Part shown: in pieces, positions 46,447 to 57,132 of the stretch | Numbering within the stretch: position 1 is the first letter of the stretch | How the letters are laid out: each line of letters starts with the position of its first letter | DNA from: CBDDCX01 sp965226925 | GTDB taxonomy: Bacteria > Gemmatimonadota > Gemmatimonadetes > Longimicrobiales > Gaopeijiaceae | Length of the DNA stretch: 64,000 nt | NCBI GenBank assembly: GCA_965226925.1 | Contig: CBDDEN010000011.1 | Span: 310,001 to 374,000 of the forward strand | Direction: 5' to 3' | The notes under the pieces: model-generated | What the model saw: only the letters and a program-made list of their open reading frames with translations | Databases searched by the model: none | Told to the model about the DNA's origin: nothing | Made by a program: the position numbers and the translations under genes

Positions 46447-48363
46447 TCACAGCGCCCGACTACCCACCTCCTCCACGAGCTCCCCAACGAACTCCCCGCG
46501 ATCCCGAACCTCCTGTTTCTTCCCCGCCCCCCGCCTCCGCACCGCCACGGTCCCCGCCTCCGCCTCGCGCTCCCCGATCACGGCCATATACGGCACCTTG
46601 TGCACTTCGGCGTCACGGATCCGGTAGCCCAGCGTCTCCCTGCTCACGACCTTTCCACGGATTCCCGCCGCCCGTAGCTCCACCGCGAACTCCTCGGCCG
46701 ACCGGGTCCACTGCTCGGAGATCGGCAGCACCCTCACCTGTTCAGGCGCCAGCCAGAGCGGAAACGCCCCCGCGTAGTGCTCGATGAGCCCCCCCACGAA
46801 TCGCTCCATGGACCCCACGAGCACGCGGTGCAGCATGACCGGCCGGTGTCGCTCGTCGTCATCGCCCACGTACTCGAGCTGGAAGCGCTCGGGCAGGTTG
46901 AAGTCGAGCTGAACCGTAGGACCCTGCCACTTCCGACCGATCGCGTCGATCAGCTTGAAGTCGAGCTTCGGGCCGTAGAAGGCCCCTCCGCCGATGTCGT
47001 ACTCGAAGGGGATGTCGCGGGCCTCCAGGGCGTCGGCCAACATCTTGACGGCCGAGTCCCACTCCTCATCGGTGCCCAGCGCCTTCTCTTCGGGCTTGGT
47101 GGCCAACTCTATGGTGTAAGGATAGCCGAAGGCCGCGAGCATCTCGTCCACGAGGTCCACCAGACGGTTGATCTCGCCGGTGACCTGCTCCGGCGTACAG
47201 AACACGTGCGCGTCGTCCTGGGTGAAGCCACGGACTCGCAGCATGCCATGCAGGACACCGCTCCGCTCGTATCGGTAAACGGTGCCGAACTCGGCCAGAC
47301 GCATCGGAAGGTCCCGGTACGAGCGCTGGTCGGCCTCGTAGATCGCGATATGGCCGGGGCAGTTCATGGGCTTTGGACGGTAGGCCGCACCCTCCACCTC
47401 CATGGCTCCGAACATGCCCTCCTTGAAGTTCTCGAGGTGCCCCGAGATCTCGAACATCTTTTCGCTCATGATGTGGGGTGTGTACACCAGGTCGTATCCG
47501 TGCCGGACCACCAGTTCCCGCTCGAAGTTCTCGATCTCGGTCCTGATCACCGAGCCCCTGGCGTGCCACAGGATCAGGCCCGGACCGACCCGGGCGTCGG
47601 TCGAGAACAGATCCAACTCTCGGCCCAGGACGCGGTGATCCCGCTTCTTCGCCTCCTCCAACTGCCCGAGGTGATCGCTCAGCTCCTGCTTCTTGAAGAA
47701 CGCGGTCCCATAGATGCGCTGAAGCATCGGACGGTTCTCGTCGCCCCTCCAGTACGCTCCGGCACCCGAGAGCAGCTTGAAATGCCTTAACCTCCCGGTG
47801 GACGGCACGTGCGGCCCCCGGCACAGATCCAGAAAGGGTCCGTCCCGATACACCGAGATGATCTCGTCCTCGTCGAACTCGTCCAGACGCTCCAGCTTCA
47901 AGGGGTCGTCGGCGAAGAGCTCGCGCGCTTCCTCGGTGGTCACGACCTGCCTCTCGAACGCGTAGTCTGCGCTCGCTACCTCGGCCATCTTCGCCTCGAA
48001 CGTCGCCAGATCCTCCGGGGTGAACGGCTCGTCCACGTCGAAGTCGTAATAGAAGCCGTCGTCGATGGCTGGTCCGAACCCGATGCCCGCACCCGGGCGC
48101 AGCTCGCGCACGGCCGTCGCCATAACATGCGCGGCAGAGTGCCGCAACAACGCCAGGGCCTCCGGATCCCGCTCCGTAATGATCTTCAGGCTGGTGTCGG
48201 CCTCGATGGCGTGGAAGAGGTCGACGGTCTGGCCGTCCACCTCACCCGCCAAGGCCGCCTTGGCCAGTCCTGGGCCGATGGCCGCCGCCACATCGCCGAC
48301 GGTGGATCCCTCGGGCACTTCCAGCACCGTCCCGTCCGGGAGGGTCACCTTGATATCTGCCAT
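46447..48363 (-). CDS. thrS: Threonyl-tRNA synthetase
   Basis: The 638-residue enzyme has an N-terminal TGS domain (DIKVTLPDGTVLEVPEGSTV), an editing domain with HSAAHVMATAVRELRPGA and the CRGPHVPSTG metal site, and the class II core. The core includes PMNCPGHIAIYEADQRSYRD, RYERSGVLHGMLRVRGFTQD and MLHRVLVGSMERFVGGLIEH with zinc-binding C/H/H. An anticodon-binding C-terminus follows. No T-box is apparent in the 200-nt leader. Confidence 0.97.
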   Translation of the reverse strand: MADIKVTLPDGTVLEVPEGSTVGDVAAAIGPGLAKAALAGEVDGQTVDLFHAIEADTSLKIITERDPEALALLRHSAAHVMATAVRELRPGAGIGFGPAIDDGFYYDFDVDEPFTPEDLATFEAKMAEVASADYAFERQVVTTEEARELFADDPLKLERLDEFDEDEIISVYRDGPFLDLCRGPHVPSTGRLRHFKLLSGAGAYWRGDENRPMLQRIYGTAFFKKQELSDHLGQLEEAKKRDHRVLGRELDLFSTDARVGPGLILWHARGSVIRTEIENFERELVVRHGYDLVYTPHIMSEKMFEISGHLENFKEGMFGAMEVEGAAYRPKPMNCPGHIAIYEADQRSYRDLPMRLAEFGTVYRYERSGVLHGMLRVRGFTQDDAHVFCTPEQVTGEINRLVDLVDEMLAAFGYPYTIELATKPEEKALGTDEEWDSAVKMLADALEARDIPFEYDIGGGAFYGPKLDFKLIDAIGRKWQGPTVQLDFNLPERFQLEYVGDDDERHRPVMLHRVLVGSMERFVGGLIEHYAGAFPLWLAPEQVRVLPISEQWTRSAEEFAVELRAAGIRGKVVSRETLGYRIRDAEVHKVPYMAVIGEREAEAGTVAVRRRGAGKKQEVRDRGEFVGELVEEVGSRAL

Positions 48364-48456
48364 GATGGTTCAGTTCCGCTCGGTTTGTATGCCGCCTGGG
48401 GCGGTCGAAAAAGGTAGTGCAGTCCGTGGGAAAAGCCACCACCCCCAAAGGCAACG

Positions 48457-48484
48457 GCCCGGCCACCGACTGGTGACCGGGCCG
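48457..48484 (-). terminator. Strong GC hairpin between groL and thrS
   Basis: On the minus strand GGCCCGGTCACC-AGTC-GGTGGCCGGGCC forms a 12-bp stem with one G-T pair. It lies 86 bp after the groL stop. There is no T run directly after it, so it may be a Rho-assisted terminator or RNA-stability hairpin. A second small stem (CCGACAC/GTGTCGG) lies closer to groL. Confidence 0.5.
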
Positions 48485-48569
48485 CGCCGAGACCGTGGGC
48501 GCCTCCTCACGAGATTCCGCTAGGGTCTCTCGGAAGTCGGTGCCTCCCCGACACTGGTGTCGGAGGGTC

Positions 48570-50204
<1,635 letters not shown>

Positions 50205-50308
50205 TGTCTACTCACTCCTAAACGCTATAGAAAAGTGCGATCACCGATATGTCTCGAGAGTGCTCAAAGTGGACGCCTGCGACACCGCCGGGCGCCGCTT
50301 TCAGCACA

Positions 50309-50668
50309 TTACCCAATTACCGCTAGGATGTCTGACTCGCGTAGGATGAGAAATTCCTCCCCGTCGATGGTCACGTCGGTACCGCTGTACTTGCCGTAGA
50401 GGACCGTCTGTCCGACCTCGACATCGAGTTCGACACGCGTGTTCTCGTCCGACAGCTTACCTGGTCCCGCAGCCACGATCTTGCCCTGCTGTGGCTTCTC
50501 CTTTGCGGTGTCCGGAATGTAAAGGCCCCCACGCATCTGCTCATCATCTTCGAGCGGGGTCACCACTACTCGGTCCGCAAGCGGCTTGATCTTGGTCGCG
50601 GCCTTCATCTTGGTCGCAGCCTTCGTCTTGGTCGCAGCCTTCGTCTTGGTCGCAGCCTTCGTCGACAT
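50309..50668 (-). CDS. groES: Co-chaperonin GroES with repeated lysine-rich N-terminal extension
   Basis: The normal GroES body starts at IKPLADRVVVTPLEDDEQMR and ends EEFLILRESDILAVIG, with the mobile-loop region MRGGLYIPDTAKEKPQQG. In front stands an extra 20 or so residues made of four near-perfect copies of K-A-A-T-K-T/M, encoded by an 18-nt tandem repeat (about 50584-50665). The AGGAGG site lies before the far ATG (50668), so the extension should be translated; an internal ATG (codon 21, MKAATKIKPL) is the alternative. The last repeat merges into the native ATKIKPL start, pointing to slippage expansion. Confidence 0.93.
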   Translation of the reverse strand: MSTKAATKTKAATKTKAATKMKAATKIKPLADRVVVTPLEDDEQMRGGLYIPDTAKEKPQQGKIVAAGPGKLSDENTRVELDVEVGQTVLYGKYSGTDVTIDGEEFLILRESDILAVIG

Positions 50669-50716
50669 CCGAAATGCCTCCTGCTAACGGGGGTGGGTCA
50701 CATCAAGTTTAAAGTA

Positions 50717-50743
50717 CTAGCACTCACGAGCGGTGAGTGCTAA
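50717..50743 (-). promoter_or_regulatory. CIRCE operator (HrcA site)
   Basis: CTAGCACTC-N9-GAGTGCTAA matches the CIRCE consensus (TTAGCACTC-N9-GAGTGCTAA) in 17 of 18 arm positions. It lies between the promoter and groES, so HrcA should repress groES-groL outside heat stress. hrcA itself is not in the window. Confidence 0.95.
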
Positions 50744-50751
50744 CAGACGTT

Positions 50752-50779
50752 AATCTAATCGCGCGGGATGCCCTGTCAA
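50752..50779 (-). promoter_or_regulatory. Sigma-70-type promoter of groES-groL
   Basis: On the minus strand TTGACA (50779-50774) and TAGATT (50757-50752) are separated by 16 nt. The -35 is perfect and the -10 differs from TATAAT at two positions. The CIRCE operator begins 8 bp downstream, where transcription would start. Confidence 0.8.
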
Positions 50780-50853
50780 TGGGAGACACACGGTTGATTT
50801 GCTGATGTTTCGGCTACCGAGTGCTCCGGTTCCGCCGCCTCGGTGCGAAAGAC

Positions 50854-51630
50854 TCAGCCCCGGATGGACCTTCCGGCCAGCGCGAGCCCGTAGAGGGTGA
50901 GGAACGGCTCGATGTGATCCACGGTCTGGGCGTGTGGCCCGATGACCTCGGCATAACCGCCGGTGGCCACCACGTAGACTTCGGGGCGCCCCCACTCCCG
51001 CTGGATTCGCCGGACGATACCGTCGACCGCGTCCACGGCGGAGAAGAAGACCCCGCTCCGGATGCACTCCTCGGTCCGACGGCCGATGACACGCTCCGGG
51101 GGACCCAACTCGACGTTGGGCAGCTTTGCGGTCTTCTTGCCGAGCCAATCCAACCCCGCCTGGATTCCCTGGGAGATGACGCCCCCGTGGAAGACGCCGT
51201 CGGCGGTGATGCAGTCGAACGTCGTCGCGGTCCCCAAGTCCACGGCGATCGTATCGCGTCCATACATCTCCTTGGCCGCCAGCGTATTGACGATCCGATC
51301 GACACCGACGGTCAATGGCTCGTCCACGTCGAGTTGGATGGGAAGGGGGCTCACGGCGGTGACCACCACGGGAGCCCTACCTACAATCCGCTCCAACGTG
51401 CTGGTAATGATGCCTGTGGCAGACGGGACCACCGAGCCCAATACGGCCATTCCTACGTCTTCGGGTCCGAAGCCCCGGCCGGCCAACAGAGCTCGGAGAA
51501 CCAGCTCGTATTCGTCCACGGTGCGGGGCACCGTGGTGCTCACACGCCAGTGGGCCGCCAGTTCCAGGCCTGCGGGCCGTACGAGCCCGAGCACCGTCTC
51601 GCTGTTTCCCACGTCGATGACCAAGTCCAT
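50854..51630 (-). CDS. coaX: Type III pantothenate kinase
   Basis: This 258-residue ASKHA-fold kinase performs the first step of coenzyme A synthesis. Motifs are DVGNSETVLGLV (phosphate 1), VGVDRIVNTLAA, VDLGTATTFDCIT (phosphate 2), GGVISQGIQAGLDWL and ATGGYAEVIGPH (adenosine). Length is normal. It follows birA by 37 bp, a common birA-coaX pairing. Confidence 0.95.
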   Translation of the reverse strand: MDLVIDVGNSETVLGLVRPAGLELAAHWRVSTTVPRTVDEYELVLRALLAGRGFGPEDVGMAVLGSVVPSATGIITSTLERIVGRAPVVVTAVSPLPIQLDVDEPLTVGVDRIVNTLAAKEMYGRDTIAVDLGTATTFDCITADGVFHGGVISQGIQAGLDWLGKKTAKLPNVELGPPERVIGRRTEECIRSGVFFSAVDAVDGIVRRIQREWGRPEVYVVATGGYAEVIGPHAQTVDHIEPFLTLYGLALAGRSIRG

Positions 51631-51667
51631 GTCGTTCTCTCCGCTGCTAATGCATCACCGCCGAGCG

Positions 51668-52438
51668 TCATACGATGCTGACCCCACCGCCACGAACGGC
51701 GTGACGCGTGCCGCCCGTCTCGATCAACAAGGCTCCGTCCTGCGCCACACCCACGGCTCGCCCCTTCAGCCCCGTGTCTGTGTGGACCGTACGTCCCGCC
51801 AGAGCATCCCGCCGTTGAAGCTCTCCGCGCAAGCCCTCTCCGAGCCCGCTCGGGAGAGGCTCGGCCAGATCACGAGACTGCCGGAGCACACCCTCCGCCA
51901 ATTCGGCACGCGATACCCCCGAGCAACCGACAGCCGCAAGAGAAGTCGCACGCCCCCGCAAATCGGGGGGAAAGTCCTCCGGACGTTGCGCGATGTTGAG
52001 CCCCACCCCCACGACTATGGCGTCGAGGCCCACCGCCTCGCACAGTATGCCCCCCACTTTGAGGCCGCTCACCATAACATCGTTCGGCCATTTGATCCTC
52101 GGCCGCAGTCCCGGGCATACCGCCTCAATCGCACGGGCAGTCGCGAGCCCGCCCAGAATCGGAGCCAGGGAGGGAGCCCCCTCGCCTTCGGGACGAAGCA
52201 AGAAGGACATCCATAAGCCCATGCCCGGCGGCGACTCCCAGCGCTTGCCCCCGCGACCCCGGCCGGCCGTTTGCGTCTCGGCAATCACGGTTGTGAAAGC
52301 CGCCGCCCCTTCACCGGCCAACTCCCGTACCCGATCGTTCGTGGAGACGAGCACATCGTGAATCTCGACGTCAGGAACCCCCCAGAGGTGTTCCCAGACG
52401 GACCTCGACCGACCTTCCCAAAGCTCGAGACGGCCCAT
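51668..52438 (-). CDS. birA: Biotin-[acetyl-CoA-carboxylase] ligase, short form
   Basis: The 256-residue ligase attaches biotin through biotinyl-AMP. It has STNDRVRELAGEGAAA, the adenylate loop ETQTAGRGRGGKRWESPPGM, the catalytic lysine region RIKWPNDVMVSGLKVGGILC, GVGLNIAQRPEDFP, and a small C-terminal SH3-like domain. It lacks an N-terminal DNA-binding domain, so it is an enzyme only. The start ATG 52438 is chosen because it lies 4 bp after the uppP stop. Confidence 0.93.
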   Translation of the reverse strand: MGRLELWEGRSRSVWEHLWGVPDVEIHDVLVSTNDRVRELAGEGAAAFTTVIAETQTAGRGRGGKRWESPPGMGLWMSFLLRPEGEGAPSLAPILGGLATARAIEAVCPGLRPRIKWPNDVMVSGLKVGGILCEAVGLDAIVVGVGLNIAQRPEDFPPDLRGRATSLAAVGCSGVSRAELAEGVLRQSRDLAEPLPSGLGEGLRGELQRRDALAGRTVHTDTGLKGRAVGVAQDGALLIETGGTRHAVRGGGVSIV

Positions 52439-52442
52439 CGGG

Positions 52443-53231
52443 TCACCCCACCGAAACGAGGTAGAAGAGGAAGGCCACCCCCACGGCCCAACAGTAGACG
52501 CCGAATCGATAGAATGTCTGCCGCACCAGGAACGCAACGAACACCCGGATCGCCACCACGCCGGTCACGACAGCCACGACCGATCCGACCATCAGTGCCG
52601 CCGCGGACAGGTCGACTCCCGGGTCCGCATTCGCCCAAAGCTGGAGCACGGCGGCCCCGGCAATGGCCGGGATGGCCATCAGGAACGAGAACGCCGCCGC
52701 CTCTTCCGCCTCGACACCCATCCACAACGCGGCCACGACGGTAGCTCCCGATCGCGAAATGCCCGGCACCACGGCGAACGCTTGGGCCAGGCCGATGACC
52801 ACCGCTGCCGCCACGCCCAGCCCCGGCCAAGTCTCCCGTCTCAGCGCCGCGCGGGTCGTCCAGAGCAGTGTGCCCGTGACCAAGAAGGCCACCGCCGGCA
52901 CCAAGGGGCTCTCGAAGAGCAGCTCGACGAGGGTTCGAAAGAACGCGCCGACGACCACGATGGGAAGACTGGCGACCACCAGGAGACCGATATAGCGCCA
53001 GGCCCGAGCGTCACCGCCGAACGCCCCGCTCACGAGCTTCAAGATACGGTCCCGGTAGACCAGAACGATCGAAACGAGTGTGGCCACATGCACGGCCACC
53101 TCGAACTGCACCCCCGGAATGTCCAGGCCCAGGAGTGCCTGCCCCAACACGAGGTGGCCCGAACTCGAGACCGGCAGAAACTCCGTGCTGCCCTGAACGA
53201 ACCCGAGAAAGACCGCTTCCCAGAGGCTCAC
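52443..53231 (-). CDS. uppP: Undecaprenyl-diphosphatase UppP/BacA
   Basis: This membrane protein of about 262 residues recycles undecaprenyl diphosphate for peptidoglycan synthesis. It has the two family motifs: FVQGSTEFLPVSSSGHLVLG near the N-terminus and VVPGISRSGATVVAALWMGV in the second half, with about eight membrane helices. The GTG start at 53231 overlaps the bshA stop (GTGA). The frame is open upstream inside bshA, but that part is a shadow. Confidence 0.95.
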   Translation of the reverse strand: MSLWEAVFLGFVQGSTEFLPVSSSGHLVLGQALLGLDIPGVQFEVAVHVATLVSIVLVYRDRILKLVSGAFGGDARAWRYIGLLVVASLPIVVVGAFFRTLVELLFESPLVPAVAFLVTGTLLWTTRAALRRETWPGLGVAAAVVIGLAQAFAVVPGISRSGATVVAALWMGVEAEEAAAFSFLMAIPAIAGAAVLQLWANADPGVDLSAAALMVGSVVAVVTGVVAIRVFVAFLVRQTFYRFGVYCWAVGVAFLFYLVSVG

Positions 53232-54376
53232 CCTGGGAATCCGGTCTGCCCGTGGGACCGTAACGCCCGCTCGTAGCACGCCTCGTACGCCGGCACGATC
53301 CCCTCCGCAGAGAAGCGGCCCACGGCGATGGCCCGGCCCGCTTCCCCGAAGCGCTTTTGCAGATCGGGATCGCGAAGGATGCGGAGTGCGCCTTCCGACA
53401 TGCCCTGGACGTCGCCGACAGGGTAGAGGTATCCCGCTTCTCCGTGGGGGAGCAGCTCGGGCACACCTCCGATCGACGACGCTACGACCGGCACCCCCGA
53501 TGCCATAGCCTCCAGGGCCGCCAATCCGAACGACTCGGAACCGCTGGGAAGCAGGAAGAGATCGGCACACGGGAGCAGCTCTTCCACGGAGTCGTGTTTT
53601 CCCAAGAACACGACACGGTGGCCCACCCCGAGGGCCCTTGCCCTCTCTTGCGCGCGCGGCCTGTCGGGGCCGTCGCCGACCATGATCAGTCGAGACGGCA
53701 CCTCCGCGGCGATGCGGGAGAAGACCTCGACCACGTCCAACACTCGCTTCACCGGGCGGAAGTTCGAGACGTGCATGACGATCTTCTCGCCCTCCTGCGC
53801 GAGGGTGGAGCGGTAGCAGGGCTCCTTGGCGGGATCGTAGACGTGGATGTCCACGAAGTTCGGAATCACTTCGATCCGTTCGGCGGGAACGTCGAAGTCC
53901 CTAACCGTCTCGTCACGTAGGTAGTTCGAGACCGCTGTGATGCCGGTAGAGCGGAGTATGGAGAAGCGGGTGATCCGTTGGAAGGACGGGTGGAGCCCGA
54001 CCAGGGTGATATCAGTGCCATGAAGGGTGGTCACCACCGGGATGCCCCCCTCCCCCAACATCTCCTGAGCGATCCACGCCGAGGTCGCGTGAGGAATGGC
54101 GTAGTGGACGTGAAGCAAGTCGAGGTCGTGGGTACGGGCCGCATCGTGGAGTGCAACCGCCAGCGCCAACGTGTAGGGGGGGTGTTCGAAGAGCGGGTAG
54201 TGTTCCATCTCCACTTCGTGGAAGAAGACGCGCTCGTGGAAGTGCTTGAGCCGGAACGGCTGGGCGTACGACACGAAATGCACCTCGTGCCCCCGCTTCG
54301 CGAGCTGAACGCCAAGCGCGGTTGCGACCGCCCCCGAACCCCCGTAGGTGGGGTAGCAGGTGATCCCGATTTTCAT
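53228..54376 (-). CDS. bshA: N-acetyl-alpha-D-glucosaminyl L-malate synthase BshA
   Basis: The 382-residue GT4 glycosyltransferase makes the first bacillithiol intermediate from UDP-GlcNAc and malate. Signatures are MKIGITCYPTYGGSGAVATA, HVHYAIPHATSAWIAQEM, TTLHGTDITLVG, VIPNFVDIHVYDP, VSNFRPVKRVLDVV and the C-terminal GSESFGLAALEAMASGVPVV for UDP-sugar binding. Bacillithiol occurs in Firmicutes, Bacteroidota, Deinococci and others. bshB and bshC are not in the window. Confidence 0.93.
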   Translation of the reverse strand: MKIGITCYPTYGGSGAVATALGVQLAKRGHEVHFVSYAQPFRLKHFHERVFFHEVEMEHYPLFEHPPYTLALAVALHDAARTHDLDLLHVHYAIPHATSAWIAQEMLGEGGIPVVTTLHGTDITLVGLHPSFQRITRFSILRSTGITAVSNYLRDETVRDFDVPAERIEVIPNFVDIHVYDPAKEPCYRSTLAQEGEKIVMHVSNFRPVKRVLDVVEVFSRIAAEVPSRLIMVGDGPDRPRAQERARALGVGHRVVFLGKHDSVEELLPCADLFLLPSGSESFGLAALEAMASGVPVVASSIGGVPELLPHGEAGYLYPVGDVQGMSEGALRILRDPDLQKRFGEAGRAIAVGRFSAEGIVPAYEACYERALRSHGQTGFPG

Positions 54377-54389
54377 GCGTGCCGTGCCC

Positions 54390-55328
54390 TCAACCCTTTC
54401 CGACCGACGCGAGCCGCCACGCCTCGATTACCCGCGTAGCCTGGTCCGACAGGGGCTGGAGCGCATCCACCCGGACCGCCTCATCCGACACCTGGTGCCG
54501 AAACCACGTGAGCTGTCGGCGAGCATACTTCCTCGTCGCGGATCGCATTCGATCGAGAGCCTCATCCAGCGTCGTTTCTCCGGAAAGATACACAGCCACC
54601 TCGCGGTAACCGGTTCCCGTCATGCCGGCATCGTCGGGCCCGTACCTCTGTTGAAGCAGCCGCTCGACCTCGGCGACCAACCCCTCTTCCGCCATCCGGG
54701 TTACCCGAGCGTCGATGCGTCGGTCCAGTTCCGCTCGAGGCACCTCCAGGATCACGATGACGCCGGTAAGCGGCTCCTGGTCCTGAGGTCCCTGGGCGTG
54801 CCACCAACTCAGCGGCCGCCCGGTGAGGAGCGCTACCTCCAGTGTTCGTCCGAGACGGTGAGGCCCTCCCTGGGCGGCAATGGCGACGCGACCGGGATCG
54901 AGCGCTTCTACCCAACGCTCGAGCTGATCCCTCGGTTGGAGCATGAGATGGCGGCGCAGAGCTTCTAGTCGGGCCGGCTCCATGTCGGGTTCCCGGAACA
55001 TCGGATCCGTGAGGGCCTTGAGAAAGAAGCCCGTACCCCCCACAACGAGCGGTACGCGCCCCCGGGCGCGAATCTCCGAGATCCAGCGTCGCGCGTCTCG
55101 ACCGAACTGTCCCGAACTGTAGGTCTCGTTGGGGTTCCGGGTGTCGAGACCGTGGTGCGGAACGCGAGCCCGCTGGGCCTGACTCGCCTTGTCGGTCCCG
55201 ACGTCCATGCCCCTGTAAACCTGCCGGGAGTCCATACACACGATCTCTGCGTCCAGAACCCGGGCGACCTCCATGGAGAGGGCGGTCTTTCCGGATGTCG
55301 TGGGGCCAGTGATCGCCAAGAAGTCCAT
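54390..55328 (-). CDS. miaA: tRNA dimethylallyltransferase MiaA
   Basis: This 312-residue enzyme adds an isopentenyl group to A37 of tRNAs reading U-starting codons. It has a P-loop (AITGPTTSGKTALSMEVARV), the DSRQVYRGMDVGTDKAS substrate motif, VVGGTGFFLKAL, and a C-terminal helical zone with RRQLTWFRHQ. The start is ATG 55328, 25 bp after the mutL stop; the mutL-miaA order is widespread. Confidence 0.95.
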   Translation of the reverse strand: MDFLAITGPTTSGKTALSMEVARVLDAEIVCMDSRQVYRGMDVGTDKASQAQRARVPHHGLDTRNPNETYSSGQFGRDARRWISEIRARGRVPLVVGGTGFFLKALTDPMFREPDMEPARLEALRRHLMLQPRDQLERWVEALDPGRVAIAAQGGPHRLGRTLEVALLTGRPLSWWHAQGPQDQEPLTGVIVILEVPRAELDRRIDARVTRMAEEGLVAEVERLLQQRYGPDDAGMTGTGYREVAVYLSGETTLDEALDRMRSATRKYARRQLTWFRHQVSDEAVRVDALQPLSDQATRVIEAWRLASVGKG

Positions 55329-55353
55329 TAGAAGGCTGTTGAGGGAGTACCGC

Positions 55354-57123
55354 CTACCGCCCGAATTTGCGTTCCAGCTCGTCCTTCCCGAGTCGCACGA
55401 TCGTGGGACGACCGTGCACGTCGTGGTACGGAAGCTCAGTGGCGAAGAGCTGATCGAAGAGCTCGTGCATCTCACGCTCGTTCAGCCTCTGGCCTGCCTT
55501 GATGGCCCCTTTGCACGCGAACGTCATGGCGATCTTCTCGTGCTGGTTCTTGGCCGCCCGCGTGAGATCCGAACCTTGCACCAGTTCCTCCATCATCTCA
55601 CGAAAGCAGCGTTGAGGATCGAAGTACGGATGCGGATCGGGTACGGCGTGCACGATGATCGTGTTGCCGCCGAAGCCCTCGACCTCGAACCCGACTCGGT
55701 TGAGCATCCCGGTCAGCGTCTCGGCTTCCTGGAACTCGGCCTTGGAGAGTCTGACCGTGAGCGGAAAGAGCAGTCGCTGCCCCGTCTGGCCCCCCTCCTC
55801 GAAGGCGTCCATGAGACGTTCGAAGAGGATGCGCTCGTGGGCCGAGTGTTGATCGATGATGATGAGGCCCTCACGGGTTTCGGCGAGCACGTATGTGGTG
55901 AGGACCTGCCAGAGGCGTGGACGCTCCTCCACGAGCGGGGCCGGGCTGATCTGCGCCGCTGCGGCCTGACCCGCCTCCCCATCCACCCCGTCGCCGAGTG
56001 CGTCGGCCGACAGGAAGAGCGCCGTTTGACTCCCCCCGTCCTTCGAATCGCCTGCCCGACGCGACTCCCGGCCGGGCTCGTGGACCGCAAGGCGCGGCGC
56101 GGTGAGCTGCGTGTCGAGGGTGGCGGCACTCGCTTCGGTTGTCAGACACTCCCGCACCGCACGCTCGACGAACGCCTCGACAGCGGCCGCCGACCGGAAC
56201 CGCACCTCCGCCTTGGCCGGGTGGACGTTCATGTCCACGGTTCCGGGCGGCATCTGCAGGTATAGAAAGACCCACGGCCTCACCTTCTCCGAAATCGTCG
56301 TTCTGTAACCCCGGTCCACCGCGGCCATGAGAGCCCGACTCCGAAACGGGCGCCCATTCACGAAGAGGTTCGCCCGACGAAGCCCGCTTTGGGCGGCATC
56401 GGGTCTCTGCACCAACCCTCGCAGCGACATGCCGCTTCCCTCCGCGGTCAGCACGATGAGCGTGCTCGCCACCTCCCTGCCCCAGATCGCACCCACGCGG
56501 GCCGCCAGGTCCTTGGCCGGCGGCAGATCGAGCAGCGTCCGTCCGTCGGACGTGAGGGTGAACCCCACAGAGGCGTTGGCCAACGCCAACACCGTGACCG
56601 TCTCGCTCACGGCCCTGGTCTCCGCGGCTACCGCCTTCAAGAACTTGGATCGGGCCGGCGTGTTGAAGAACAGGTTACCGACTTCGACGGTCGTCCCTCG
56701 GCGCCTCGGCGCATCGTCCATGCCGGTCATCGTCCCGCCCTTTACCCGCACGCGGGTCCCTACCTCGTCGTCTCCGTCCTTGGTATCGAGTGTCATCCGA
56801 GAGACGGCAGCGATGGACGGCAATGCCTCGCCCCGGAATCCGAACGTCACGACCGACTGGAGATCGACGGCGGTGCGGATCTTGCTCGTGGCGTGACGGT
56901 CCAAGGAGAGCAACGCGTCTTCTCGGGTCATCCCCACGCCGTCGTCGGTAACCCGGATGCGGCGCTTCCCACCCCGCTCGAGGTCGATATCGATACGTGT
57001 GGCGCGGGCATCCAATGCGTTCTCGACGAGTTCCTTCACGACGGACGCCGGCCGCTCCACCACCTCGCCGGCGGCGATTTGGTTGGCGACTACGTCTGGA
57101 AGAACCTCGATCGTGCGTGGCAT
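55354..57123 (-). CDS. mutL: DNA mismatch repair protein MutL
   Basis: The 589-residue GHKL ATPase has VVERPASVVKELVENALDAR, RVTDDGVGMTREDALLSLDR, HATSKIRTAVDLQSVVTFGF and RGEALPSIAAVSRM at the N-terminus. A variable linker follows, then a C-terminal dimerisation domain (IIIDQHSAHERILFERLMDA). I do not see the DQHA(X)2E(X)4E endonuclease motif in full: the segment reads DQHSAHERILFE, which partly fits. Stop TAG. Confidence 0.94.
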   Translation of the reverse strand: MPRTIEVLPDVVANQIAAGEVVERPASVVKELVENALDARATRIDIDLERGGKRRIRVTDDGVGMTREDALLSLDRHATSKIRTAVDLQSVVTFGFRGEALPSIAAVSRMTLDTKDGDDEVGTRVRVKGGTMTGMDDAPRRRGTTVEVGNLFFNTPARSKFLKAVAAETRAVSETVTVLALANASVGFTLTSDGRTLLDLPPAKDLAARVGAIWGREVASTLIVLTAEGSGMSLRGLVQRPDAAQSGLRRANLFVNGRPFRSRALMAAVDRGYRTTISEKVRPWVFLYLQMPPGTVDMNVHPAKAEVRFRSAAAVEAFVERAVRECLTTEASAATLDTQLTAPRLAVHEPGRESRRAGDSKDGGSQTALFLSADALGDGVDGEAGQAAAAQISPAPLVEERPRLWQVLTTYVLAETREGLIIIDQHSAHERILFERLMDAFEEGGQTGQRLLFPLTVRLSKAEFQEAETLTGMLNRVGFEVEGFGGNTIIVHAVPDPHPYFDPQRCFREMMEELVQGSDLTRAAKNQHEKIAMTFACKGAIKAGQRLNEREMHELFDQLFATELPYHDVHGRPTIVRLGKDELERKFGR

Positions 57124-57132
57124 TACGCTGCC

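Noticed and set aside
48364..48569. T-box riboswitch before thrS
   Set aside because: No T-box sequence or antiterminator pairing is visible; the hairpin there fits the end of groL better.
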